A stretch of 64,000 nucleotides of DNA from Nematocida homosporus (Eukaryota; Microsporidia), in assembly GCF_024244095.1 (NCBI RefSeq), contig NW_026250686.1, positions 62,001 through 126,000 of the forward strand. The letters are read 5' to 3'. Below the pieces are notes generated by a model. That model was given only the letters and a program-made list of their open reading frames with translations, had not been told where the DNA came from and searched no databases. Shown one piece after another: positions 52,239 through 61,273 of this stretch. Position numbers and translations under genes: made by a program. Numbering within the stretch: the stretch's first letter is position 1; every line of letters begins with the position of its first letter.

Positions 52239-52555
52239 ATTCATTCCGAAATATTACAGCCAAAAAGCTTAAGATCACAAATGTTCGCATAGACGACAGG
52301 ATCTACATTTATAGGCTTGAGAAGCCCAAAAGACTCCAATGCAATGTGAACGTTGATGTTTTGATACTGGATAATGTTGGTGATGCTGTTATCTATTGGG
52401 TTTTGGAGCAATATAACTTTGTTAAACCGGTAAAAATGCATATACTGAATTTGGACTACAGTAGCCGTGTCATTCACTACATTCACTCTGATCCGAGAGA
52501 CCGAAATATTTCGGAGCTTGTGTTGGATGGCACAACATTGCACACTAAGTGTTAA
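52155..52555 (+). pseudogene. Frameshifted continuation of the LRR-like paralogue
   Basis: In the frame ending at 52555 the sequence reads YTDITIDGN, then SFRNITAKKLKITN and VNVDVLILDNVGDAVIYW, matching YTIIEINGS, SIFRNITAQELRIVN and VNTLVLDNIDLRILYW of the 1115-aa paralogue in the same order and spacing. The frame is shifted by one base relative to the upstream ORF. After ~130 codons a stop ends it, about 450 residues before the paralogue's end. Confidence 0.8.
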
Positions 52556-53336
52556 ACTCACTCAGTTTGAAATAAAAACCCTCAGCATGTGAGACTTTGA
52601 AGTTATCGTTATTGGGCCAAAGTACTAAGCAGGTGGGCATAGTTGCTGTCTCTATGGCCAGAAATACAATCTTTCATTCGAATAGGTTCAACTAAAGATC
52701 GATTTAGAAGCGGTCTGTGATATATTTTATTCAACTATGTTTGCTCGAGAGGTTTAGATACGTTTTTATAGATTAGATAGTGTTAGTATTGGGTTGGATA
52801 TGGTTCATTAGCCAACACTGATTATATTAAAGACCTTCCTTGACCCGAGTATCGATGTGATTTGTTAAGTAAATATGATTGTGAATGAGGGGATGACGTC
52901 ATATTGAATTGTAGGGTAGATATGTAAAACTAAATTAGTCAAATCAGATTGATTTTATTAAAGTTGCCAGGCATAAGTAGCTTATCAGTAGTCAGGTTGA
53001 TCTTATGAGAACTAAGTAGTGGTCGTATGACAGCACTACATTAAGCCAGTCCAATCAGCCGAAATAAAGTAATAAGATGAAAGAGTCTAGCAATTGTCTT
53101 GTTTTCTGACATTAGCTTCCAAATACATGCAGACCCCAACCTATTTATATCATGATTTAGTCCAGATTTGTATTAACTTGTTCTTGATTGGCAGCTGCTA
53201 ACCCAATACTAATCCAAAAGGTCTATCCTAAACTAGTCCAATCCCAATACTCAATTCAAGCACTAACTAAACAGAGCACAACCTAACCCAATCAAACTTA
53301 ACACTAATATGTGATTTAATTATAGCTCTCGTTGAA
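52556..53336. repeat. Intergenic region with possible pseudogene remnant and R1
   Basis: 52556-52740 is non-repetitive and may hold decayed 3' parts of the LRR-like gene (not demonstrable by eye). R1 occupies about 52790-53040 with TGACGTCA 52894-52901 and hairpin 53016-53039. C/A-rich DNA precedes the Arp5 stop. Confidence 0.6.
52790..53040 (+). repeat. R1 dispersed repeat
   Basis: Near-complete copy: ATTATATTAAAGACCTTCCTTGA, TTTGTTAAGTAAATATGATTG, TGACGTCATATTGAA, ATGTAAAACTAAATTAGTCAAAT, ATTTTATTAAAGTTG, CAGTAGTCAGGTTGATC and the terminal hairpin GTAGTGGTCGTATGACAGCACTAC. Confidence 0.85.
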
Positions 53337-55172
53337 TTACTCGTATTCCGCGCTAGGAACAAGATCTTCACCCTTCTTCTTGTACTCTTCCAAAGTGTAG
53401 GTTGGAAAGTATTCAGATGCTAAGGAAGCCCCTTTAAACGCATCATTCACTGGATCTAAAGCATCCACAATATTAGGCGTGTTGGGGAAGTATCTAAAAG
53501 GCTTGATCTCACGGGCAATCCTTTCTTTTAAGCCTTTGATCTGACTAAATCCACCCGTCAGAAAGATATTACGCACATCTTGTCGCTTAAAGATATCAGC
53601 TAAACTCTCAACAACTCCTGGATTATCAATTCCAACTAGACCCGGATTAAAGATCGCTTCAGTTATTCTAATAAATTCGATATTAATGTTAATCCCTCCA
53701 CGATCTTTCCCATACCCATTTCTAATCCGATCAAAAAGATTCTCTTCTTTTGACTGATAAGTCGGATCATGATGTCTTAAAAACGCATCTATTTGGTCTA
53801 TCTCTTCCAACAAGGCTTCATCACTCCCTTGGGCATCTTGAATATCATCTAGTAGCACAGAAGTCTCTATAGTTGGCTCTTGATTAGCAGCTGCTAAGGT
53901 TTGTTTAAGCAAAGCCAAGGAGTACTGACTTTTCTTGTTCTTTAACTCATTGCGCACAAAGTTACGTTTCTTGACCCATTTCTCCAAGTACTGCAATCGT
54001 TCCTTCCTAATCCCCATAAACTCTTCTGGTTTTGAAATCAACAACAATCTATCTTCCAAGAAAAGAATCCTACTTTCCAGTCTTTGCAAGCACTTAACTA
54101 CCTTCTGCTTATTCCGATGCTCTGTTGCCCCCCTAATTAGCTTCTCTCTTTTCATCTTCCGCAACTCTTCCTCGGCTACTACCGCTGGATCCGCATCCAC
54201 CACAACTTCATCTTCGCCTACTTCTTCTCCCAACTCTTCTCCCTCTCCTACTTCTTCTCCCTCCCCTACTTCATCCCCTACTTCATTATCTTCGCCTATT
54301 TCGCCCTCTCCTATTTCATCACCGGCCGCCTCACTTGTCTTGGCTACGGCCCCAACTTTGACTTTCTTCCTGGGAAAGATCTTTGGCTTAGGTGGCTTCT
54401 CTTTGGCCGGTGGCATTAGGCGTACGTTGCCCTTTCCTTCGCGGACAACCTCTTCTATTTCGGCAAAGTAATCTTCAGCCACTCTTATCTCACGAAACTG
54501 CGCCTCTATCTCTTCCTTAGGTATTTTGGCTCCGGTGCTGTAATACTTAGAAGAGACTGATTCAACAAACAACTGCTGGGCTAGTAGTCCTCCTAAAGGC
54601 AAGAAAGTTGCTTGCTGGTAAATAATGCGTTTAGTCAATGGATCAATTGGTACAGTAGTTATGCCCTGATGTCCCATAGCAATCACTACATCACAAAAAG
54701 GCCGTTTAAATTCAACCGATTTATCCATCTTATCATTATTACGCCAATTGTATTCATAAGCATAGATAAAATCATAACCAAATTGAACTTGTTTAAACCG
54801 AAAAGTTTCAAAAGCCACTGATAAGGCCTGTATCTTAAACATACGTGGATTAAGCAGGCATTCAGTCATAATCAACGTATCTGGTCGTTTTGTACCTAAC
54901 TCTGCTAACAAAGCAGCAATTGTGCCTTCAAAAACCTCATAATTATATACAACTGGTCCATCAAACATGCACTTGATTGTTGTTGAGCTAGAAATACGTC
55001 TTCTTTTCGCTCCTTCAACTGCATAGGCTAATTTACCGTCTTTTTCCTTAATCCGGCAAACTTGATTCTTCATTCTAATGAGAGGATCGGTCCCAGAGGT
55101 CAAACCAGCGCGGCATTCAAAGGTTCCGTTATCTATGATAAGCATACTCATATGGTTTGTGTTGTGCGCCAT
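53337..55172 (-). CDS. Actin-related protein Arp5 (INO80 complex)
   Basis: 611 aa. The actin fold is split by a large insertion, as in Arp5. N-terminal: MLIIDNGTFECRAGL then IRMKNQVCRIK. Middle: DVVIAMGHQGITTVPID and FLPLGGLLAQQLF. The insertion (about 225-480) contains a very acidic Glu/Gly repeat (EVGEGEE...) and coiled-coil stretches. C-terminal: NIFLTGGFSQIKGLKERI, then DPVNDAFKGASLASEYF and TLEEYKKKGEDL, which match the Arp5 C-terminus (VTGGN...LKERL...DAWxGA...YEEKG). Arp5 acts in INO80 chromatin remodelling with Ies6. Confidence 0.85.
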   Translation of the reverse strand: MAHNTNHMSMLIIDNGTFECRAGLTSGTDPLIRMKNQVCRIKEKDGKLAYAVEGAKRRRISSSTTIKCMFDGPVVYNYEVFEGTIAALLAELGTKRPDTLIMTECLLNPRMFKIQALSVAFETFRFKQVQFGYDFIYAYEYNWRNNDKMDKSVEFKRPFCDVVIAMGHQGITTVPIDPLTKRIIYQQATFLPLGGLLAQQLFVESVSSKYYSTGAKIPKEEIEAQFREIRVAEDYFAEIEEVVREGKGNVRLMPPAKEKPPKPKIFPRKKVKVGAVAKTSEAAGDEIGEGEIGEDNEVGDEVGEGEEVGEGEELGEEVGEDEVVVDADPAVVAEEELRKMKREKLIRGATEHRNKQKVVKCLQRLESRILFLEDRLLLISKPEEFMGIRKERLQYLEKWVKKRNFVRNELKNKKSQYSLALLKQTLAAANQEPTIETSVLLDDIQDAQGSDEALLEEIDQIDAFLRHHDPTYQSKEENLFDRIRNGYGKDRGGININIEFIRITEAIFNPGLVGIDNPGVVESLADIFKRQDVRNIFLTGGFSQIKGLKERIAREIKPFRYFPNTPNIVDALDPVNDAFKGASLASEYFPTYTLEEYKKKGEDLVPSAEYE

Positions 55173-56439
55173 AAAATTTTACGTCATCAACGAGTTTGAG
55201 TTGGAATTTGCATTAGAATTTGGATTTGGAATTTGAATTTGGATGAAATGAGATTGGGTAAAATAAAAGGAGATTGTAATTAAGATGGTATTAGGATAGT
55301 ATAGAGTGGTATTAAGATAGTATAGAGTGGAGATAGTCTTTGTATAAGGCAGCATAGAGATTGTATAGAGTGGGTTTGCTTGTTGATTGTTGATTGTTAA
55401 TTGTTGAATGTAAAGTAGGAATAGGTCAAACAGATTTAAGTTAATGTAGTTAGTCAGTGCTATCTAAATACTAACTAAGCAGCACGTATAATAAACACTA
55501 ACTAATCTAGAAGACATAAATATCTTGAACATTATAATGTATGTGGAGGGTTTGAGTACTAGGTACGTCATAATTATGCTAATATTTATAAGTCTTTAGA
55601 TGAGTTAGGATTGGGTTGGTGTTTGAGATTAGGATGCGGTTTACTTCTATCTCCTTATCTAAAAGACTTAGTCATCCAATTGAGTTAGTATTTATCAAGT
55701 ATTTTGAAATGATGTACAACCACATAGATATATATCAGGAAAGAATAAAGTGCGACTGTAGCTACACTTACTTTAAGATGTTATGAAACTTTCTAGCACT
55801 ACGCGAACTCAATGTTTATGAAAGGAACATGGCAAATACTAGTATTATAATGGATTTTACTGAACTAGCCTTGATTAAAGGTTATCTTTATTGGGTTTTA
55901 GCAACAGATTATAGATTGCTCTAGTAGTGCCATCATACGACCACTACTCATTTCTCATCCAATCAACCTGACCACTGGTAAGCCATTCACTACTTAGTAC
56001 CCACTACTATTAAAACACAACTTTAATAGAAGCAGCTCAATACTAACCCAATTAAATTTTCATATCTTATCTACACTAACTTAATATGACGTCATCTTAT
56101 TCCAACTCAACCAATACATACTTAATAAATGGTACCCACCCTCATCTCAAGAAATCTCCTTAATGGAGTTAGTATTGCCAAAGATATACTTGTCTTATTG
56201 GATACTATACAACTCTAATCTAAATCACGCCAGACCATAACTACACCATAACTCAATACCAACTCACCACATCTCAACTCAATACCAACACCAACTCAAC
56301 CCAACACAATACCACAACATAACTCAACCTAATACCAACTCAAATCAAAATCAAAACATACACAAACTAAATACTAAGTACAGAAAACGAATGCTAATGC
56401 TTATTTACTCACTTATTGGTAGATAGCAGATTGGGCTTC
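55173..56439. repeat. Long intergenic region with inverted R1
   Basis: G/T-rich DNA upstream of Arp5 (55190-55400), unique AT-rich DNA (55400-55915), R1 on the minus strand (about 55920-56205), then C/A-rich DNA before V-ATPase E. No gene recognised; 55690-55915 is non-repetitive and unexplained. Confidence 0.6.
55920..56205 (-). repeat. R1 dispersed repeat, minus orientation, near complete
   Basis: Starts with the hairpin 55924-55947 (GTAGTGCCATCATACGACCACTAC) and contains CAACCTGACCACTGG, ACTTTAATAGAA, TATGACGTCATCTTATT (56087-56094), TTAATAAATGGTACCCAC and CTCCTTAATGGAG. Its reverse complement lines up with 12560-12845 over the full length. Confidence 0.85.
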
Positions 56440-57072
56440 TTATCGAAAGAGAGCAGCCTGAAGACCTGGCATAACGCGCTTTTCTATCTTAGCGGCGCGC
56501 TCAAGGAAGCTACTATTGATAAGCACAGTCCGACTAGTATTACGAATAACAATACCACCAAGTAAATTAGGATGCATTGGCTCAAAGGTAAACTCACTAG
56601 GACTAAGTAAAGAAGAGAGTAAAGCTTTGTCCTTTTCAGGCACATAAATCACCATATGTTCATCAGGCAGAATTGTTTTGAATTTAGAGATAGCAGCAGT
56701 GGCTAGTTTTTTAGATAAGGATCGATTAGATAGTAAACCACAAACTTCTTTCATGATTTGAGAACAGACCTTTTCTTTAGCTGAAGATAAGGTTAAAATA
56801 GCATTAGATCTTAGTTTTCCTTCTGCAATGGTTTTTTCGGCCTTAATCTTAGCCATTTCATCAGACTTCTGTTGTTTGACTCGTTCACTACTTTGAATTG
56901 CTAGTTCGGCTATTTCGATTGAATATTCTTCATTGGCTTTGATACGAATTTCATGGGCTTTTTGTTCTGATTCTTGTTCAATGAATTTAAGCATTCTTCC
57001 GACATCCCAAACATCAATGTGCTTGCGATTGCTATTGTTGTTTCCCGAAGATGTGGCGGCACGTGCTGGCAT
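56440..57072 (-). CDS. V-type ATPase subunit E
   Basis: 210 aa peripheral stalk subunit of the vacuolar proton pump. The N-terminal coiled coil (about 20-110, MLKFIEQESEQKAHEIRIKANEEYSIEI) is the classic E-subunit start (MxxFIxQEAxEKAxEIxxKAEEEFNIEK). The C-terminal globular part has MHPNLLGGIVIRNTSRTVLINSSFLERA, equivalent to the conserved GGvxxxxxxGkIxxxNTLexRL. An N-terminal Ala/Ser/Asn extension of ~20 residues is extra. It implies an acidified vacuole or spore compartment. Confidence 0.92.
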   Translation of the reverse strand: MPARAATSSGNNNSNRKHIDVWDVGRMLKFIEQESEQKAHEIRIKANEEYSIEIAELAIQSSERVKQQKSDEMAKIKAEKTIAEGKLRSNAILTLSSAKEKVCSQIMKEVCGLLSNRSLSKKLATAAISKFKTILPDEHMVIYVPEKDKALLSSLLSPSEFTFEPMHPNLLGGIVIRNTSRTVLINSSFLERAAKIEKRVMPGLQAALFR

Positions 57073-57523
57073 AGTTAAAAATGCAAAACGAGAGGGGTAT
57101 AAAAATAATTAATTGGCTAGTTGGCTGGGGGTGTTTGGAGTGGTTTAGGAAGGTTTGATTTGGTGTTGGTTTGGATTTTGGTTGGTTTAGAGATAGATTG
57201 GGCTCTGAAAAACAAAAACTAACCATATTGGGAAAAGATCAGATTAAAAACAAAAAAATGATTAAATAAGTTGTGGTTAAGTTAAGTTAAGTTAGATTGG
57301 GTTGTGTTGTGATGAGTTGGGTTGAGTTAGGTTGTGGTTAAGTTAGATTGGGTTGAGTTAAGTTAAGTTAAGTTGTGATGAGTTGAGTTGGTAATTTAGA
57401 TATCAATGAAATAGTAATGAGATGGTGATGAGTTGGTAATTTAGATATCAATGAGATAGCCATGAGATATCAATGAGATAATGATTGGGATTTGAAAGAT
57501 ATTGGATAGGGTGACTAAGCTAT
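57073..57523. repeat. G/T-rich intergenic region
   Basis: GTTAAGTTAAGTTGTGATGAGTTG tracts and repeats of TAGATATCAATGAGATA (about 57395-57480). No gene. Confidence 0.55.
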
Positions 57524-58420
57524 TTATTCATTGGGTTGATGCTTGGGTTTGATAGAGATTGAGTTGGTTAGAAATCGGATTGGGTTGGTTTTGAATCTGC
57601 TTAGGATCTGTTGACTAATGATAGTGGTGGTATATTGATAGTAGAAGAGTAGCTGGCAGTAAATAATCTGATAGAGAATAGTTGTGTGTTGAATTAAAGT
57701 AGCAATAGGTGAGGCTGGGGAAAGGATGTATCGAAGAGGTTGGACAACTTTCTTACGGAGGTAGAGGACTAAAATGCTTTGGATGATGAGATGGATTCGA
57801 CTGAGCGCTTGAAGGAAATTGTTAGTACTGGGTTGAGCTGGATTTGGGTTTGCATTTGAATTTGGCTTGGAAGTAGTGATTGTGGATTGAGATGAGGTTG
57901 AAATGGTGGTGGTGGTGGTGGTAGAGATGGAATTGGAAAGGAGAGGGCTAGAATCAAGTTGGTGGGGAATAGAGTAGGCTGGTGGATCTGGCTGGAAGAG
58001 ATGGGAGAAGTTAATGGACTTGCTACTGGGTTGGGTGTTGGCGGTGGCAGCTAGGAGTTTTTGCGACTCAATGCGGTACCAGGCTATAATAGAAGGAAGA
58101 GTTGGAATCGCAACAAGTATTAGAGTAAAGATAGAGCCGGAAATAAGATACTTAAGAGGTAGACTAAAGAGTAACGAAGTAAGTAGATTGAAAATCAGCT
58201 TAATAACTAGACTAAGTAGATGGTAGAGAATGAAAAATGCTAGTTTGACCAAAACCTTACCCATCCAGACTATACCAACTAGCATAATAACTATTTTACC
58301 TAATTTAGAACTACTATTAATAGCAGAATTGATATCTCCATTGATATGAGAATGGGCACAAATTAACTTACTAAATGCGGTAAATAATAAGACTTGAATC
58401 ACTAGATGTTGGGTTATCAT
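57524..58420 (-). CDS. Membrane protein with Ser/Thr-rich loop, unknown
   Basis: 298 aa, not recognised. A signal-like N-terminus (about 1-23) is followed by two or three transmembrane segments (about 43-73, 75-112) and a Ser/Thr/Asn/Pro-rich loop (about 125-205, with poly-Thr), then aromatic-rich amphipathic helices (about 205-275). No motif allows assignment. A polytopic endomembrane or surface protein specific to this lineage is likely. A TTTATT (poly(A) signal on the minus strand) overlaps the stop region near 57521. Confidence 0.65.
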   Translation of the reverse strand: MITQHLVIQVLLFTAFSKLICAHSHINGDINSAINSSSKLGKIVIMLVGIVWMGKVLVKLAFFILYHLLSLVIKLIFNLLTSLLFSLPLKYLISGSIFTLILVAIPTLPSIIAWYRIESQKLLAATANTQPSSKSINFSHLFQPDPPAYSIPHQLDSSPLLSNSISTTTTTTISTSSQSTITTSKPNSNANPNPAQPSTNNFLQALSRIHLIIQSILVLYLRKKVVQPLRYILSPASPIATLIQHTTILYQIIYCQLLFYYQYTTTIISQQILSRFKTNPIRFLTNSISIKPKHQPNE

Positions 58421-58656
58421 TTTAGCAAAAAAGAGGTTGGTAGAAATAAGGATTTATATGGGGTTATATATTGAGATAGGTTTAGATTGGGTTGTAGTTG
58501 GATTTGGGTTAGTGTGGTATGACTGAGTTAGGTTTAGTGTGGATTGATTTGACTTGGATTAAGTTTTTGGAATAAGTTAGATAAGATTTAGAATAAGTTA
58601 GATAAGATTTAGAATAAGTTGGACTGGAATATGCTTATTTCTGAGATTGGGATTGG

Positions 58657-59943
58657 TTATTTCTCGAGGTAGCCAATTCGTGATGAAACTGTGGGATGGT
58701 CTTGAATATAATGAGTGAAAGGTGCTGAATGGAATAGAGGGGCATTATTAGCCACAGTTAGGGCATAAAGACCCTTAGCTAAGTGTCGGCCGTAGCCTAG
58801 ACCTTTAGCATACAAATCAGCATTGATTTCAGAAAGAATACCTAGATTGTTATAGAACATGTTGACCATAGATGATACAATATAAATATTGGCCAGCATA
58901 GCAAATGCCAGGACTGAGAATCTTGATACACCCCGAGCCTCATACTTAGGACTGATGAAATGAAGAGTAGAAAGCATTCCTCCACAAGTTAAACCCAAAC
59001 CAAAAACTGTAGCCACTAACTTCTTTTCCGTACTATAATCAACCGCATGGCCGATTTCATGAGCCACAAATGCAATAAACTCTTCTTTACCGTACTTTAA
59101 CAAGTTACCCATAATCATGACGTGTCGTGCTGCTCCGGTTTTTACTAGAGCGGCATTCTCTAGTTGGTCCGACTTATCCCAGAATACCTTATTCCGTAAA
59201 CCCAGCCGGTCAATCTCGCCTTCCACGCGCTCGCCAAACACACCGGGAGGAACCACTTCCAGATCGTCAGTCAAATCCGGTACTAAACTCGTACAGTTTA
59301 CAATCAAGATCAAAATCACAATAGCCACATAAGAAGAAAGAACTAGTCCCCATTTCGTCTTACTATAAACCGAACTAAACATCCAAATCAGAATAGGAGC
59401 TATAACAGTACATCTAAATATCTGAATACCCAGTCTAACTATTAAGTCCAAAACCCCATCATTCTTATTAAAAGCCCATTCCAGCACAGTCGCTTTCGTT
59501 CCCAGGATAAAGAAAGCCCCTACTAAGAAGTTTACATCCGGCTCTCTTATATGCGAACAATTAATCCTCACCAAGCTACGATATCCTCGTAATCGCTTCA
59601 TAATTGCCTCTCTCATCCGGTGCGAGAAGAAGGCCACAATCACAGTAAAGTCAATCAAAGTCGAAAGAATCGAACATACTCGTCGCCATGTCCCACGATT
59701 GGCAATGTCTCTTTGCTTCTTGTACACTGACTGGTCCTTTCCGATCAGTCTTTCCAAAGCCGGGTTCGTCTCTGGTAATTCTTGTCGCCCCAAAACTCGC
59801 CGGGTGTATTGTAAATACCCTATCTCAAACAAAAAGATCGAGATATGGAAAATAATAGCAGTTACCATAAACATCACCACTTTACTTCTAAAGTACTTTT
59901 GGTAAACCTGATGTACAGCCCCCCTTTTCCTTTCTATTTCCAT
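58657..59943 (-). CDS. STE24: CAAX prenyl protease Ste24
   Basis: 428 aa multi-pass zinc metalloprotease of the ER/nuclear envelope that trims farnesylated proteins. The metal motif HEIGH (about 293-297) sits in EFIAFVAHEIGHAVDYS. The downstream motif with NADLYAKGLGYG (ExxAD-type third ligand region, here SEINADLYA) and the final HPTVSSRIGYLEK (family HPPxxxRI) are present. TM segments match the family. Divergent from LSm1 with 63 bp between ATGs. Confidence 0.94.
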   Translation of the reverse strand: MEIERKRGAVHQVYQKYFRSKVVMFMVTAIIFHISIFLFEIGYLQYTRRVLGRQELPETNPALERLIGKDQSVYKKQRDIANRGTWRRVCSILSTLIDFTVIVAFFSHRMREAIMKRLRGYRSLVRINCSHIREPDVNFLVGAFFILGTKATVLEWAFNKNDGVLDLIVRLGIQIFRCTVIAPILIWMFSSVYSKTKWGLVLSSYVAIVILILIVNCTSLVPDLTDDLEVVPPGVFGERVEGEIDRLGLRNKVFWDKSDQLENAALVKTGAARHVMIMGNLLKYGKEEFIAFVAHEIGHAVDYSTEKKLVATVFGLGLTCGGMLSTLHFISPKYEARGVSRFSVLAFAMLANIYIVSSMVNMFYNNLGILSEINADLYAKGLGYGRHLAKGLYALTVANNAPLFHSAPFTHYIQDHPTVSSRIGYLEK

Positions 59944-60006
59944 AACCCAAACAAACTAGACGTATTTAAGTATCGGGTTTCAAAGCCGGCCAATAAAATC
60001 TTTCGA

Positions 60007-60342
60007 ATGGACAAGCATACCGAGCCCGGAACTCGCATGGTAGAGGAGTATTTAGACCGATCTATATTTGTTTGTTTGCGAGATAGTACTTATGTCTTTG
60101 GTACGCTCAGATCTTATGACCAGTATCATAATATTCTTTTAGAAGATGCCCAAGAGGTCGTCATTATCGGGCAGGAGTATACAGAAGAGTTCTCAGAGGC
60201 TTACATGCTTCGAGGTGAGAATATCATTCTTATCGGAGTTGGAACTTTTGATAATTCACAACTTACTCAAGTCAGTCCAACCGTTCTAGCCGAAAAGAAA
60301 AAGCACCTCTCCCTAGATGATCTTGATTACATTGCTCTTTGA
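60007..60342 (+). CDS. LSM1: Sm-like protein LSm1
   Basis: 111 aa. The Sm1 motif runs YLDRSIFVCLRDSTYVFGTLRSYDQYHNILLEDA, with QEYTEEFSEAYMLRGENIILIG as Sm2; the RGENIILIG and the C-terminal tail with LAEKKK are LSm1-specific features. LSm1 with LSm2-7 binds deadenylated mRNA and activates decapping. The open frame extends upstream to 59845 into the Ste24 gene, but ATG 60007 gives a family-like start (MDKHTEPG). Confidence 0.93.
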   Translation: MDKHTEPGTRMVEEYLDRSIFVCLRDSTYVFGTLRSYDQYHNILLEDAQEVVIIGQEYTEEFSEAYMLRGENIILIGVGTFDNSQLTQVSPTVLAEKKKHLSLDDLDYIAL

Positions 60343-61057
60343 TTTTGATCTTGGTTTTGATTTTGATTTTGGTTCTATTCATGATAAGATAAGATCTAGT
60401 CGAAATAAATTTTGATTTAGTTAGTATCTCATTAGTATCTAGTTAAAACAATCTAATTTAAGTCTTATTAGCAGTCTTAAGTAAGTACTATCTCAGTCCA
60501 ATACTAGGCTGTTAGTTTCTAAGTACTACTATGTTCGGTCTAAATTAAGCTAGACTTATATGACTTCTAGATCCAAACTAGTATTAAGTTGAGTTGAGTT
60601 ATGTTAGGTTAGGTTGATGTGGTATCTAGTACTTACCTAATCCTAACTCAATACTAACTCAATACTAACTCAATACATACTCTATTAAAGGCATGCCTTG
60701 AGCTAAGTGAAGTCTTATATTGAGTAAATAAGGGTGTGTGTGTGATGACGTCATAATAAGTTAGTATTGCTAAGTAGTGTATTAGTGAGTACTAAGTAGT
60801 GAGTAGTATAGTGATTGTATGACAATACTAAACCACTCAAATACTAATACTAACCCCACCTAAACCAATACTAACCCCACCTAAACCAATACTAAACTAA
60901 CCCAAATACTAAACTAACTCAAATACGTCACTTAAACTCATGTTTATTGCTAGATATAGATATGCTTATTCGGGCTAAAAGTAGAAGATAATTAAGGTAG
61001 ATATGTTACAACCTAAACAGACTATCTAAACCATAAAGATATCTTGAATTATACCTA
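60343..61057. repeat. Convergent intergenic region with R1
   Basis: TTTTGATTTTGATT hexamers directly after LSm1, AT-rich DNA, a plus-strand R1 (about 60670-60840; TGACGTCA 60746-60753) with degenerate right end, then C/A-rich AATACTAACCCCACCTAAACC units (tandem, about 60845-60890). No gene. Confidence 0.65.
60670..60840 (+). repeat. R1 dispersed repeat, shortened
   Basis: ATACATACTCTATTAAAGGCATGCCTTGAG, TATTGAGTAAATAAGGG, TGACGTCATAATAAG and a degenerate hairpin (GTGATTGTATGACAATACTA). Confidence 0.75.
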
Positions 61058-61249
61058 TTAAGATTGAACTCGTTTACGGACTTCTTCAATTGTATCTAAT
61101 TCTTGTTGCAAATTAACTAGTTGGTCTTTTATCTCGGTGTCCCAATCGACTTCCCAGTCTTCATTGGTTGCAGTAGGAGTTTTACTATGTCCAGAAGGTG
61201 TTAAAGTCTTATCAAAGAAGAAGAGACGAGAGAAGGATTCTTTGTCCAT
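61058..61249 (-). CDS. Small acidic hypothetical protein
   Basis: 63 aa, acidic (EDWEVDWDTEIKDQ) with a C-terminal helix (LVNLQQELDTIEEVRKRV). Not recognised. Its ATG is 24 bp from that of the divergent glutathione synthetase, the same spacing style as other real divergent pairs here. It may be a small subunit of a complex, or a chance frame. Confidence 0.5.
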   Translation of the reverse strand: MDKESFSRLFFFDKTLTPSGHSKTPTATNEDWEVDWDTEIKDQLVNLQQELDTIEEVRKRVQS

Positions 61250-61273
61250 GAAAATATTTGTTGTGGTCTAATT

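Noticed and set aside
53935..54471. 178-codon Ser/Pro/Thr-rich plus-strand frame
   Set aside because: Antisense of the acidic insertion of Arp5.
59845..60006. Upstream extension of LSm1
   Set aside because: It overlaps the Ste24 coding region; ATG 60007 gives a normal LSm1 start.
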